Assembly: GCF_013318015.2 (NCBI RefSeq)
Contig: NZ_CP115841.1
Location: forward strand, 744,001 to 808,000
Source: Agrobacterium tumefaciens
Lineage (GTDB): Bacteria; Pseudomonadota; Alphaproteobacteria; Rhizobiales; Rhizobiaceae
Direction: 5' to 3'
Length of the DNA stretch: 64,000 nt
Under the pieces are notes generated by a model that searched no databases, was not told the origin of the DNA, and saw nothing but the letters and a program-made list of their open reading frames with translations. Both the position numbers and the translations under genes were made by a program. Shown here piece by piece: positions 26,337-34,577 of this stretch (position 1 is the first letter of the stretch; every line of letters begins with the position of its first letter).

Positions 26337-28208
26337 CGCATCCTCATATTCGCTCGAAAGCATCAGCCACTGCTCCTCGGCGTCCGAAAGCTTGCTCGCG
26401 GCTTCGCCACGCTCTTTGACTTTCTGCGCGGCCTTGGCAGGTGCCTTTTCGTACAAAGCAGGGTCCGCCAGTTCCTTGTCGAGCGACTGAATCACTTTCT
26501 CAAGCTTCGCCGTCAAAGATTCGATTTCATTGATCTTTTTCTTCAGCGGCGCAAGCTGGGCACGTTTTTCGGCGTTGGCCTTGCGCTGGTCGGCTTTCGA
26601 TGTCTGGTCGGCGGTGGCTTCTGTCTTCTCTTCCTTCTTTTTTCCGGAAGATACGACGAGGTCGCGATATTCCTCCATGTCGCCTTCAAAGGTCTTCACC
26701 GTGCCGTCGGCCACCAGCCACAGGCGGTCGACAGTTGCCTCGATGAGATGCCGATCGTGCGAGATGAGGATGACTGCGCCGTTATAGTCGTTCAGCGCCT
26801 CGATAAGCGCCCGGCGACTGTCGATGTCGAGATGGTTGGTCGGTTCGTCGAGGATGAGCAGATTTGGCGCATGGAAGGCCGCAAGTCCCATCAGCAGCCG
26901 GGCCTTTTCACCGCCGGAAAGGTCTTTCGCCGCCGTCGCCATCTTCTCCGTCGCAAGTCCCATCTGCGCAACCCGCGCCCGCACCTGCGCTTCAGACGCC
27001 AGCGGCATCAGCTTGCGCACGTGTTCGACCGGTGTCTGGTCCGGCACGAGATCGTCCAGCTGATGCTGCGCAAAGAAGCCGATCTTCAGGCCCGGGGCGA
27101 TGCGAAGATCGCCCGCTTGCGGCGCAAGCCGACCGGAGATGAATTTCGCAAAGGTCGATTTGCCGTTGCCGTTGGAACCGAGCAGCGCGATGCGGTCGTC
27201 ATTATCGATGCGGAGATTGAGCTGCTTCAGAATGGATTTGCCCGGCTCGTAACCCACGGCACCGCCATTGATGGCGACGATGGGTGAGGCGGGCTGCTTT
27301 TCCGGCTCCGGGAACGTTATCGGCTGGACGTGATCCTCGATCACGGCGGCGACGGTGCCCATGCGCTCCAGCGCCTTGATACGGCTCTGCGCCTGGCGCG
27401 CCTTGGTGGCCTTGGCGCGAAAACGGTCGATGAAGCTTTGCAGATGTTTGCGCGCGGCCTCGTTTTTCACCTTCGCCTTCATCTGCAATTCGTCTGCTTC
27501 GGCTTTCTGGCGCTCGAACTGGTCATATCCGCCGCGATAGAAGGTCAGTTTCTTCTGGTCCAGATGCACGATGGAATTGACGGCATTGTTCAGCAGATCG
27601 CGGTCGTGGCTGATGATGATGACGGTATGCGGATAACGCCGGATATAGTCTTCCAGCCAGAGCGTGCCTTCAAGGTCGAGATAGTTGGTCGGCTCGTCGA
27701 GCAGCAGGAGGTCGGGTTCGGCAAACAGCACGGACGCGAGCGCCACGCGCATACGCCAGCCGCCGGAGAACGAAGAGGCGGGGCGAAGCTGCGCCTCGTG
27801 ATCGAAGCCAAGACCGGCAAGAATGCTGGAGGCACGGGCTTCGGCCGAATGCGCGTCGATATCGACCAACCGCACCTGAATTTCCGCGATCCGGTGCGGG
27901 TCTGTTGCGGTTTCCGCCTCGGCCAGCAGCGCGCTGCGCTCCTTGTCGGCGGAAAGCACGATGGAAATCAGCGATTCTTCCGTTCCCGGCGCTTCCTGCG
28001 CAACCTGGCCGATGCGCGCGAGTTTCGGGATCGTTACCGAACCGCTTTCCGCTGAAAAGTCACCGGTGATGACCCGGAAAAGAGTGGATTTGCCGGCGCC
28101 GTTGCGGCCAACGAGGCCCACCTTCACGCCAGCCGGAAGCGTCACGCTGGCGTGGTCGAGAAGCAGGCGCCCGGCGATGCGGGCGGAGAGATCGGTAATC
28201 GTAATCAT
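26325..28208 (-). CDS. ABC-F family ATPase (Uup/YheS-like)
   Basis: A soluble ribosome-associated ATPase of 627 residues with two ABC domains and no membrane segments. The first has GRNGAGKSTLF and FSGGWRMRVALA, the second GSNGNGKSTFAKF and LSGGEKARLLMGLA; the interdomain linker is the charged, coiled-coil ABC-F type. A Lys/Glu-rich C-terminal extension (about 540-627) is predicted coiled coil. ABC-F proteins act at the ribosomal E site to relieve stalled translation. Start at ATG 28206-28208 (MITITDLSARIAGR). The exact subfamily is not certain. Confidence 0.92.
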   Translation of the reverse strand: MITITDLSARIAGRLLLDHASVTLPAGVKVGLVGRNGAGKSTLFRVITGDFSAESGSVTIPKLARIGQVAQEAPGTEESLISIVLSADKERSALLAEAETATDPHRIAEIQVRLVDIDAHSAEARASSILAGLGFDHEAQLRPASSFSGGWRMRVALASVLFAEPDLLLLDEPTNYLDLEGTLWLEDYIRRYPHTVIIISHDRDLLNNAVNSIVHLDQKKLTFYRGGYDQFERQKAEADELQMKAKVKNEAARKHLQSFIDRFRAKATKARQAQSRIKALERMGTVAAVIEDHVQPITFPEPEKQPASPIVAINGGAVGYEPGKSILKQLNLRIDNDDRIALLGSNGNGKSTFAKFISGRLAPQAGDLRIAPGLKIGFFAQHQLDDLVPDQTPVEHVRKLMPLASEAQVRARVAQMGLATEKMATAAKDLSGGEKARLLMGLAAFHAPNLLILDEPTNHLDIDSRRALIEALNDYNGAVILISHDRHLIEATVDRLWLVADGTVKTFEGDMEEYRDLVVSSGKKKEEKTEATADQTSKADQRKANAEKRAQLAPLKKKINEIESLTAKLEKVIQSLDKELADPALYEKAPAKAAQKVKERGEAASKLSDAEEQWLMLSSEYEDAMTQ

Positions 28209-28278
28209 GGCGCCGTTTTGGCCGAACTGCGTGGCCAAGGCAAGAGCGCGCGCGCCACACCAGATCAGATATGCAGCT

Positions 28279-29343
28279 TCAACAGCCGAGCTGCGCCAGA
28301 TAGCTGCTGCGGCTGCGTTGAGCCACGTCCCGGGAGTAGCCTATGACGCAATTGCGCGTGCCGCAGCGTGCGGACAGCAGGGCGAGCTCGGCATGGCTGA
28401 AAAATTCGGCTGATGTCGCGGTGCAGTCCACTGCCGCAACGCCGATCGAGACGGTCAGATGCTCGCCGTCGCCCTCACTGGTGACGAAACGCAGCGCCTC
28501 GACGTTCTGCCGCAACCGCTCTGCAATTGCTTCAGCTGTATTTTGCGAGACGTCGGCGAACAGAAAAGCGAACTCGTTTCCGCCGATGCGGGCTACGAAA
28601 TCGTCCTTCTTGATCGTCTTGCGGAAAAGCGCTGCCAGCCGGCGCAGCGCCTTGTTGCCGGCGGTGGGGCCGTATTTGCCGTTGATTTCGCGGAAATGGT
28701 CGATGTTGAGCAGCACAAGCGATGTGGCTGATGCCCCCTGAGCGCCCGAAAACAGGTCGCCGAGCTTCTCGAGGAAAGCCGCCCGGTTGGGAAGCGCCGT
28801 CAAGGCATCACGCAGGGAATTCGCCTGAAGATCGGTCCGGCTTTTCTCAACCTCGCGGATTTTCATCAGCCCCATGGAAACGAAATGCCGGAGACTCGTT
28901 TGTTCCTCGTGAATATCGCCCATCAATTGCGCAAGCCGCTCCGTTGCAGGCAGCTCGGAGTGATCTTGCCCGGAAAGACTGGCAATAAATGTTTCGGTGC
29001 GTTGCAGGCCGGCTTCCAGCCGCGCGGAAATCTGCTTCAGCGTCTCGAAGGCCGTCGCTGCCATCTGCTCGGCCTCGATCTTCGAAAAACCCGGCAGATT
29101 GTGTCTCTGGCCGACAATATCGATTTCATGCTGTTGCGGCGCGTTGCCAAGGGCGAGAATATCGCGTCCCATCGCCGGGTTATGCCCCGACAATATTTCG
29201 TAGATCAGTTCGTAGTTTCGCGGCAGCGGTGCAATATTCATCTTGTCGATGAACTGAGCAATTTTTGTAAAGACGAGACCGTTCCTTGCCTTCTCGCGTT
29301 TTTTATCGCCCGCCGTTGACGTCACTGACAGCCCCAATACCAA
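28279..29343 (-). CDS. Degenerate GGDEF protein (GGNEF)
   Basis: A soluble 354-residue protein with a helical N-terminal region (about 20-185) seen in rhizobial cyclases and a C-terminal GGDEF domain. The signature loop reads GGNEF: the metal-binding acidic residue is replaced by Asn. Other key spots have drifted too: the usual GHxxGD reads GPTAGN and the I-site RxxD reads KKDD. It is therefore probably not a diguanylate cyclase but a c-di-GMP- or GTP-binding or protein-interaction module. It follows the ABC-F gene start by 70 bases on the same strand and may be co-transcribed with it. Confidence 0.88.
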   Translation of the reverse strand: MVLGLSVTSTAGDKKREKARNGLVFTKIAQFIDKMNIAPLPRNYELIYEILSGHNPAMGRDILALGNAPQQHEIDIVGQRHNLPGFSKIEAEQMAATAFETLKQISARLEAGLQRTETFIASLSGQDHSELPATERLAQLMGDIHEEQTSLRHFVSMGLMKIREVEKSRTDLQANSLRDALTALPNRAAFLEKLGDLFSGAQGASATSLVLLNIDHFREINGKYGPTAGNKALRRLAALFRKTIKKDDFVARIGGNEFAFLFADVSQNTAEAIAERLRQNVEALRFVTSEGDGEHLTVSIGVAAVDCTATSAEFFSHAELALLSARCGTRNCVIGYSRDVAQRSRSSYLAQLGC

Positions 29344-29581
29344 TAAATTATGAATGCACCGGTGATAACCGATTGTTGAACACGATTATTCTTACAAGCA
29401 ACGGTTTAAAATAGGCTAAACCTGACGAGGTTTTCATTGCCGTGAGACCCCCATTCTCGTGGAGGGGACTGTTGCGCGCCGGATGCGGTTTTTGATCAGT
29501 AGTATGACAAATCCTGATTTGATTTCACGCGGCGGTCGTTTTTATATCGCATCATCGATGTAGCAGAAGAGGGTGCAGCCT

Positions 29582-30277
29582 ATGACGACCTCCAGAACCT
29601 TATATTCACTTTGCGGAAGCGATAGCGCACGGCCGTTTTCTCCCCATTGCTGGAAAACCGTGCTTTCGCTGGCGCATAAGGGGCTGGATTTCGAGGAGCG
29701 TCCCTTGCCCTTCACGGTCATCCCGACGGTGGAGGACGGTTTTTCGAGGACCGTGCCGATCCTTCGTGATGGCGACCAGCTGGTGAGCGACAGTTTCGAG
29801 ATCGCCCTTTATCTGGATGAGGCCTATCCGGAGCGGCCGTCGCTGTTTAACGGGGAAGGCGGCAAGGCGATGGCGCGTTTCGTTGAAAGCTGGTCGCAGA
29901 CGGTACTGCACCCGGCCATCACCCGCATTGCCGTGCTCGATATCCACAATATGCTTGATGAGCCTGACCGCCTTTATTTCCGCGACAGCAGAACGAAGGC
30001 GCTAGGCCGGACGCTAGAGGATGTGGTGGCGAACCGTGAGGCGGAAATCGCGGCCTTCCCAGCGCTCCTGGCGCCGATCCGCCGCATGCTGGGCTTCCAG
30101 CCTTTCATCGGTGGCTCATCGCCGCTGTTTGCGGACTACATCGTTTTCGGTGCGCTGCAATGGGCAAGGATTACCACCGGAGCGGATCTGTTTTCCGAAA
30201 ACGACCCCGTCCGTGACTGGTTCGAAGGCTGCCTAGACCTCCACGACGCCAGAGGCCGCAGTGTGACAGCGGCGTGA
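29582..30277 (+). CDS. Glutathione S-transferase
   Basis: A 231-residue cytoplasmic GST. The thioredoxin-like domain includes SARPFSPHCWKTVLSLAHKG and the glutathione-binding VPILRDGDQLVSDSFEIALYLDEA; an all-helical C-terminal domain follows (FADYIVFGALQWAR). It resembles the LigE/LigF-type branch of alphaproteobacterial GSTs, some of which cleave aryl ethers, but substrate cannot be assigned. The ATG at 29582 has AGAGGG eight bases upstream and is preferred over GTG 29573. Confidence 0.88.
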   Translation: MTTSRTLYSLCGSDSARPFSPHCWKTVLSLAHKGLDFEERPLPFTVIPTVEDGFSRTVPILRDGDQLVSDSFEIALYLDEAYPERPSLFNGEGGKAMARFVESWSQTVLHPAITRIAVLDIHNMLDEPDRLYFRDSRTKALGRTLEDVVANREAEIAAFPALLAPIRRMLGFQPFIGGSSPLFADYIVFGALQWARITTGADLFSENDPVRDWFEGCLDLHDARGRSVTAA

Positions 30278-30380
30278 AATGTCTGCAGCCATCGTCGCAA
30301 TGTGGTTGATCCCCCTTGTTTTCGGGCCTTTGGGCGGGTAAAGACCGCCCACTTTCTCTATAGGAAAAGGAAACGGACAC

Positions 30381-30803
30381 ATGGCGATTGAACGCACATT
30401 TTCGATGATCAAGCCGGACGCAACCAAGCGTAACCTGACTGGCGCGATCACCAAGGTATTTGAAGACAACGGTCTGCGCATCGTCGCCTCCAAGCGCGTC
30501 TGGATGAGCAAGCGCGAAGCTGAAGGCTTCTACGCCGTTCACAAAGAGCGTCCCTTCTTCGGCGAACTCGTTGAAGGCATGACCTCCGGCCCGACCATCG
30601 TTCAGGTTCTGGAAGGCGAAAACGCTATCCTCAAGAACCGCGAAATCATGGGCGCAACCAACCCGGCCCAGGCTGCTGAAGGCACCATCCGCAAGAGCTT
30701 CGCGCTTTCCATCGGCGAAAACTCCGTTCACGGTTCGGACGCTCCTGAAACCGCCGCACAGGAAATCGCCTACTGGTTCGCCGAAACCGAAATCGTCGGC
30801 TGA
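30381..30803 (+). CDS. ndk: Nucleoside diphosphate kinase
   Basis: Ndk exchanges the terminal phosphate between nucleoside di- and triphosphates. The 140-residue protein begins [18 protein letters not shown] and has the phosphorylated histidine in NSVHGSD near residue 117, with the family block [15 protein letters not shown] before it. Ribosome binding site AGGAAAAGGAAA lies just upstream. A strong terminator follows, so it is probably monocistronic. Confidence 0.98.
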   Translation: MAIERTFSMIKPDATKRNLTGAITKVFEDNGLRIVASKRVWMSKREAEGFYAVHKERPFFGELVEGMTSGPTIVQVLEGENAILKNREIMGATNPAQAAEGTIRKSFALSIGENSVHGSDAPETAAQEIAYWFAETEIVG

Positions 30804-30871
30804 TTCAAAATATCAACGGCTTGAATCGCCATCTCAGGCGATGGCATGAAGCCGCTGAAAAGACTCGATGA

Positions 30872-30899
30872 AACGGAGCCGAAAGGCTCCGTTTTTTTG
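30872..30899 (+). terminator. Rho-independent terminator after ndk
   Basis: AACGGAGCC (30872-30880) pairs with GGCTCCGTT (30885-30893) around a GAAA tetraloop, followed by TTTTTTT. Confidence 0.95.
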
Positions 30900-30941
30900 T
30901 ATTATTTGCAGGTAGATTGTTTCCTGTGCCGAGCATCCGCC

Positions 30942-31061
30942 CCCCTCATTCCTGTGCTTGTCACAGGAATCCAGCCGACGCGCGTCCGCGCGGCGAAAGA
31001 GTCTGTCCAGCCCAAGGACGTGGGCTGGCTAGATTCCTGTGACAAGCACAGGAATGAGGGG
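30942..31061. repeat. Nested palindromic repeat element (~120 bp)
   Basis: A 29-bp perfect inverted repeat bounds the element: 30942-30970 and 31033-31061. Each arm is itself a hairpin, ATTCCTGTG and CACAGGAAT around a 5-base loop. Inside lies another perfect 8-bp hairpin, CCAGCCCA (31007-31014) with TGGGCTGG (31021-31028). There is no open reading frame. The layout suggests a REP/BIME-type or miniature mobile element between ndk and the lipoprotein gene. I recall similar sequence in other Agrobacterium-group genomes, but copy number cannot be judged here. Confidence 0.85.
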
Positions 31062-31096
31062 AGGTTCAATTTTCGCTTCGTCTACTCCGACGATCG

Positions 31097-31609
31097 TCAC
31101 GACGCCGGACACCCCTCGACTGGCCGCATATCCGTCGTGCCGTCCGCTTTGAACACGTCCGGGTTGGGCGTGTAGAGCGGCCCTACCGTCAGCGGTTTGG
31201 CGGGAAGGAGCGATTGGTCTGTGTCGGAGCGGATGGTGGTCTCTATCGTCTGCAGTACATCGCCTTCCGGCCCTTTGATGCGGATCGTGACCTTGTAGGG
31301 GCGGTCCTGCTTCACGCATTCGACCGGCGGACTTTGAACGGCGATCTTTTCATCTGCCGGGAAAATCTTCTCCCTGGTCGTCAGCTCGGTGCCACCGCGG
31401 GGATTTTCGAAGGTCGCTTCCAGCGTGCTGCCGTCGCGGATGGGGGCGATGCGCTGCAAGGTCACGAGATAGGTGGCAATCGCCACACGGTAGTTAAAGA
31501 CGAACATGCGGCCGGAAACCTTCGCGACATCGCGCGGCTCGTCCCGCTGACAACCGGAAAGACCGAGCACAGTAGTGATCGCCAGCAACGGAATGGTTAT
31601 TCCTCTCAT
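31097..31609 (-). CDS. Putative lipoprotein
   Basis: A 170-residue protein with a type II signal peptide: MRGITIPLLAITTVLGLSGC, lipobox LSGC with the modified cysteine at residue 20. The mature part has no family that I recognise. It begins inside the end of the CGNR gene (ATGA overlap, 31606-31609), so the two are translationally coupled. An upstream in-frame extension to 31846 overlaps the regulator gene and is rejected. The final residues (MRPVEGCPAS) contain one more Cys. Confidence 0.75.
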   Translation of the reverse strand: MRGITIPLLAITTVLGLSGCQRDEPRDVAKVSGRMFVFNYRVAIATYLVTLQRIAPIRDGSTLEATFENPRGGTELTTREKIFPADEKIAVQSPPVECVKQDRPYKVTIRIKGPEGDVLQTIETTIRSDTDQSLLPAKPLTVGPLYTPNPDVFKADGTTDMRPVEGCPAS

Positions 31610-32157
31610 GCCTGCGCCTCCTTCTTGCGGTGGTAATGCCGGCTGGCTTTCTGGCGGTTGCCACACACCGTCATGTCGCACCAGATGCGGCTTCTGTTCT
31701 TGCTGCGGTCGATGAAAAGCCAACCGCAATTGCCGCAAATCCGCAGCCGTTTCCGCGTTTCCGCCGCAAGCAGCGACAGAGCTGAATGGGCGGTCGCATT
31801 GGCAAGGCTCTCTCGCAGGGGAAACAACCGTAGTGCCGTGCCGCATGCGAAGAGAAGCCCGGCCAGCCGACCGTCGTCATCGTCGCCACTCGTCATCGAA
31901 GAGCGGAAATAATCGTCGATCGCCTCGCGAAGATCGAGAAATACCTGCCTCCTGTCCGCTCCGGGCGCGATGAGGACGGGAAACCTGTCGCGCTCCGCTC
32001 CGAGTCGGGTCGACGCCTCGGCAAAAGTGGCGATTTGCTCAGGCACAGCAAAACGGTCGACCGATTTTGCCGCGTCCGCGCGCAGGATGACGCTATTGGC
32101 GACATCGAGGGCCAATGCGCCGCCTGCGAAACGATGTTCTGTCCAGCGAAATGTCAT
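31606..32157 (-). CDS. CGNR zinc-finger (ABATE-type) probable transcription regulator
   Basis: A 183-residue protein with an N-terminal ABATE domain (FAGGALALDVANSV) and a C-terminal CGNR zinc finger: Cys141, 144, 160 and 165 with the name motif CGNRQKASRHYHRKK. Proteins of this architecture are thought to be stress-linked transcription factors. Its start faces the LivH-type gene across a 59-base gap containing a long inverted repeat, which suggests control of that gene and of itself. It overlaps the downstream lipoprotein gene by four bases. Confidence 0.88.
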   Translation of the reverse strand: MTFRWTEHRFAGGALALDVANSVILRADAAKSVDRFAVPEQIATFAEASTRLGAERDRFPVLIAPGADRRQVFLDLREAIDDYFRSSMTSGDDDDGRLAGLLFACGTALRLFPLRESLANATAHSALSLLAAETRKRLRICGNCGWLFIDRSKNRSRIWCDMTVCGNRQKASRHYHRKKEAQA

Positions 32158-32162
32158 GGCGA

Positions 32163-32200
32163 CATTATAACTATCAAAATGGATTTTAACAGTTATAATG
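32163..32200. promoter_or_regulatory. Operator-like inverted repeat between CGNR and LivH-type genes
   Basis: CATTATAACT (32163-32172) and AGTTATAATG (32191-32200) are a perfect 10-bp inverted repeat with an 18-base spacer, filling most of the 59-base divergent gap. Each arm contains a TATAAC/TATAAT sequence that could be a -10 box for one of the two genes, so a bound protein would control both. Confidence 0.6.
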
Positions 32201-32216
32201 CGATGGGGAGGACGGA

Positions 32217-33113
32217 TTGGCTTATTTCCTGCAACAATTGCTGAATGCCGTACCGGTCGCCTCGCTTTATGCGGTTCTGGCGTTCGGCTATGCCATCGCC
32301 TTTTCGGTCACGAAAAGGGCCGATGTCACCTATGGCGCGATCTTCGCTTTTGCCGGTCAGACCTGTCTGCTGTTTGCCGATTTTGGCTGGAACCGGCTGT
32401 GGCTGATCTTGCCTGCGACACTCGCGCTTGGGGCAGGGGCCGGTCTTTTCGGCGGTCTGTGGGCGGCGGCTTTCATCGGCAGGGCGGTGATGCGGCCCCT
32501 GGCTAAAGCCTCCCCCAATGCGGTGACGGTCGCCTCCATTGGCGTGCTGATCGCGCTCACCGAAAGTGCCAGACTTGCCGCCGGCACGCGACAATTATGG
32601 CTGCCGCCGCTTTTGTCCGAACCGGTGCGATTCTGGGCCGATGGAAGCTTCGCCGTCACCCTGACGTCGATGCAGATGCTGAACACGGCTGTCTTCTGCC
32701 TGCTCGTTCTCACAGGCACTTTCTACCTCCAGCGTTCCGGCTTTGGCAGACGCTGGAAGGCGGTGTCGGACGATGCTTTCGCCGCGTCACTGTGCGGGGT
32801 AAATGCAGGCAGGGTGTTCCTGCTGTCCTACTGTGCAGCGGGTCTGCTTGCCGCCATCGCCGGCGTCCTCGCCACGTTTTATTACGGCACCATGGATTTC
32901 GGTGCCGGTCTGGTGTTCGGCCTGAAGGTCGTGCTGATTTCGGCAGCGGGCGGTTATGCAAGCCCGCTCGTCTGCGCGCTCGGGGCTGCTGCCGTCGGAT
33001 TCGCGGAAACGCTATGGGTCGGTTACGGCCCGGTTATCTGGCGTGATGCGGCGGTTCTGGCGCTTCTGGTGGGCTGGCTGATCGTCATGCGTAGCAGGGT
33101 GGAAGCGCCCTAG
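32217..33113 (+). CDS. LivH-type branched-chain amino acid ABC permease
   Basis: A 298-residue inner-membrane permease with about eight hydrophobic segments and the LivH layout: LLNAVPVASLYAVLAFGYAIAFSVTKRADVTYGAIFAF at the start, a FGRRWKAVSDDAFAASLCGVN coupling loop in the middle, and GLVFGLKVVLISAAGGYASP. The start appears to be TTG at 32217 behind GGGGAGGA. No LivM, ATPase or binding-protein genes adjoin it, so it is an orphan subunit that must borrow partners or act alone. Divergent from the CGNR regulator. Confidence 0.85.
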   Translation: MAYFLQQLLNAVPVASLYAVLAFGYAIAFSVTKRADVTYGAIFAFAGQTCLLFADFGWNRLWLILPATLALGAGAGLFGGLWAAAFIGRAVMRPLAKASPNAVTVASIGVLIALTESARLAAGTRQLWLPPLLSEPVRFWADGSFAVTLTSMQMLNTAVFCLLVLTGTFYLQRSGFGRRWKAVSDDAFAASLCGVNAGRVFLLSYCAAGLLAAIAGVLATFYYGTMDFGAGLVFGLKVVLISAAGGYASPLVCALGAAAVGFAETLWVGYGPVIWRDAAVLALLVGWLIVMRSRVEAP

Positions 33114-33173
33114 AGCATTTCCAGGAGGGGTGGCGTCCGGTTTTCGTCCGGAAGTGCGGGAAAACACAAAGCG
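33112..33173 (+). repeat. Dispersed intergenic element, copy 2
   Basis: AGAGCATTTCC starts inside the stop codon of the LivH-type gene, followed by GTCCGGTTTTCGTCCGGAAG and GGAAAACACAAAGCG up to the moaE stop. It aligns with the element at 4604-4669 read on the other strand. It fills the gap between two convergent genes and can fold (GTCCGG with TCCGGA), so it may also act as their terminator. Confidence 0.5.
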
Positions 33174-33629
33174 TTACCGCCATTTGTCCTTGGCCGTGTC
33201 GTCGGTCGTCTTTGCGGCAACCCAGTCGCCCTTCGTGCCATCCTTGCCATGTTCCTTTTTCCAGAACGGGGCGGACGTCTTGAGGTAGTCCATCACGAAA
33301 TTTGCGCCGTCGAAGGCGGCCTGCCGGTGCCGGGAAGCGGCAATGACGAGGACGATATTCTCGCCGGTGGCGATCTTGCCATGGCGATGAATGGCGGTGA
33401 GGCCGAGGAGGTCGAAGCGTTCGATGGCGAGTTGCGCGATACGGGTCATTTCCGCTTCGGCCATGCCGGGATAATGCTCGAGTTCCAGCGCCGCGAGCGT
33501 GCCGCCATCATCGCGACAAAGCCCGGTGAAGGCCACCACCGCGCCAATGCTCTTGTCGCCTTCCGTCAGCCTGCGGGTTTCTTCCGCAGCGTCGAAATCC
33601 TGTGCCTGCACGCGGACCGTCGGCTGCAT
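33174..33629 (-). CDS. moaE: Molybdopterin synthase catalytic subunit
   Basis: MoaE joins with MoaD to put two sulfurs into precursor Z, making molybdopterin. The 151-residue protein has GAVVAFTGLCRDD, LELEHYPGMAEAEM, RHGKIATGENIVLV, and the catalytic-lysine block LKTSAPFWKKEHG. Its start is four bases after the moaD stop. It is the last gene of a minus-strand operon beginning at 37414. Confidence 0.96.
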   Translation of the reverse strand: MQPTVRVQAQDFDAAEETRRLTEGDKSIGAVVAFTGLCRDDGGTLAALELEHYPGMAEAEMTRIAQLAIERFDLLGLTAIHRHGKIATGENIVLVIAASRHRQAAFDGANFVMDYLKTSAPFWKKEHGKDGTKGDWVAAKTTDDTAKDKWR

Positions 33630-33633
33630 CCGG

Positions 33634-33888
33634 TTATCCCCCCGTCATTGGCGGGAAGATGCCGATCTCGCGCGCACCGGCAATGCTCTCGTCATGTTCA
33701 ACATGTTCCTGATTGACCGCAACGCGGATCACATCTGGAAATTCGAAAGCGGCTTCGTAGTTTTCACCAAGGGTTGAGAGATAGGCGATCAGCTCACCGG
33801 CCGTGGTAACGGAGGAGGGGATATCCAGCTCCTCCTCCGCCGTGCCGATCTTTTCGCGAACCCAGGCGAAATAAACGATCCGCGCCAT
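33634..33888 (-). CDS. moaD: Molybdopterin synthase sulfur carrier subunit
   Basis: MoaD carries the thiocarboxylate sulfur on its C-terminal glycine. The 84-residue ubiquitin-like protein begins MARIVYFAWVREKIG and ends IFPPMTGG with the required double glycine. Its ATG shares one base with the pgsA stop (TGATG); a longer upstream frame runs inside pgsA and is a shadow. It lies directly before moaE, its partner. Confidence 0.96.
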   Translation of the reverse strand: MARIVYFAWVREKIGTAEEELDIPSSVTTAGELIAYLSTLGENYEAAFEFPDVIRVAVNQEHVEHDESIAGAREIGIFPPMTGG

Positions 33889-34475
33889 CATTCTTCGTCC
33901 ACGATGTGCTTGAGACCCGCCTTGAAGTAGTCGTAGCCGGTGTACATGGTCAGCGCTGCTGCTAGCCAGAGAAGCGTAATTCCCATCTCGGTCGTGTAGG
34001 GCAGAACCTTGTCGCCCGCGGGACCTGCGAGAAGAAAGGCGATGGCCACCATCTGGATGGTGGTCTTCCACTTCGCGATGCGGGTGACGGGAACGCTGAC
34101 CTTCAGCGCCGCCAGATATTCACGCAAGCCCGAGACCAGAATTTCGCGGCAGAGAATGGTGATGGCGGCCCAGAGCGACCAGCCGGCAATGGTGCCGTCC
34201 GCTGCCATCAAGAGCAGCACTGAGGCGACCAGCAGCTTGTCGGCGATCGGGTCCAGCATGCGGCCGATATTGGAGGTCTGGTTCCAGATACGCGCCAAAT
34301 AACCATCCAGAAAATCGGTCAGCGAGGCGACGATGAACAGCCAAAGTGCCGTCCAGCGCGCAAAATCCGAGCTTTCCAGCTTTCCTTCGATGTAAAAACA
34401 CAAAACGATGACGGGAACCGCCAGAATGCGGGCATAGGTGAGAAGGTTGGGAATGCTGTATGCGCGCGAAGCCAT
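33888..34475 (-). CDS. pgsA: CDP-diacylglycerol-glycerol-3-phosphate 3-phosphatidyltransferase
   Basis: PgsA makes phosphatidylglycerol phosphate in the inner membrane. The 195-residue protein begins MASRAYSIPNLLTYARILAVP and has several membrane spans. The CDP-alcohol transferase signature DG(x)2AR(x)8G(x)3D(x)3D reads DGYLARIWNQ to GRMLDPIADKL (about 59-81). It follows uvrC by about 100 bases and overlaps moaD by one base, giving the uvrC-pgsA-moaD-moaE order known from other Rhizobiales. Confidence 0.96.
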   Translation of the reverse strand: MASRAYSIPNLLTYARILAVPVIVLCFYIEGKLESSDFARWTALWLFIVASLTDFLDGYLARIWNQTSNIGRMLDPIADKLLVASVLLLMAADGTIAGWSLWAAITILCREILVSGLREYLAALKVSVPVTRIAKWKTTIQMVAIAFLLAGPAGDKVLPYTTEMGITLLWLAAALTMYTGYDYFKAGLKHIVDEE

Positions 34476-34577
34476 GGGAAACCTGTCAGTCTGGATAAGC
34501 TGCCTTGATGCCGCCCCTGACGCATAGGGTCAACACGTTATTATGTTTTTTTAGCAGTTCGTTGCGACAGTGCGCCT

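Noticed and set aside
30942..31061. CRISPR array
   Set aside because: The repeats are two inverted arms, not regularly spaced direct repeats, and no cas genes are present in the window.
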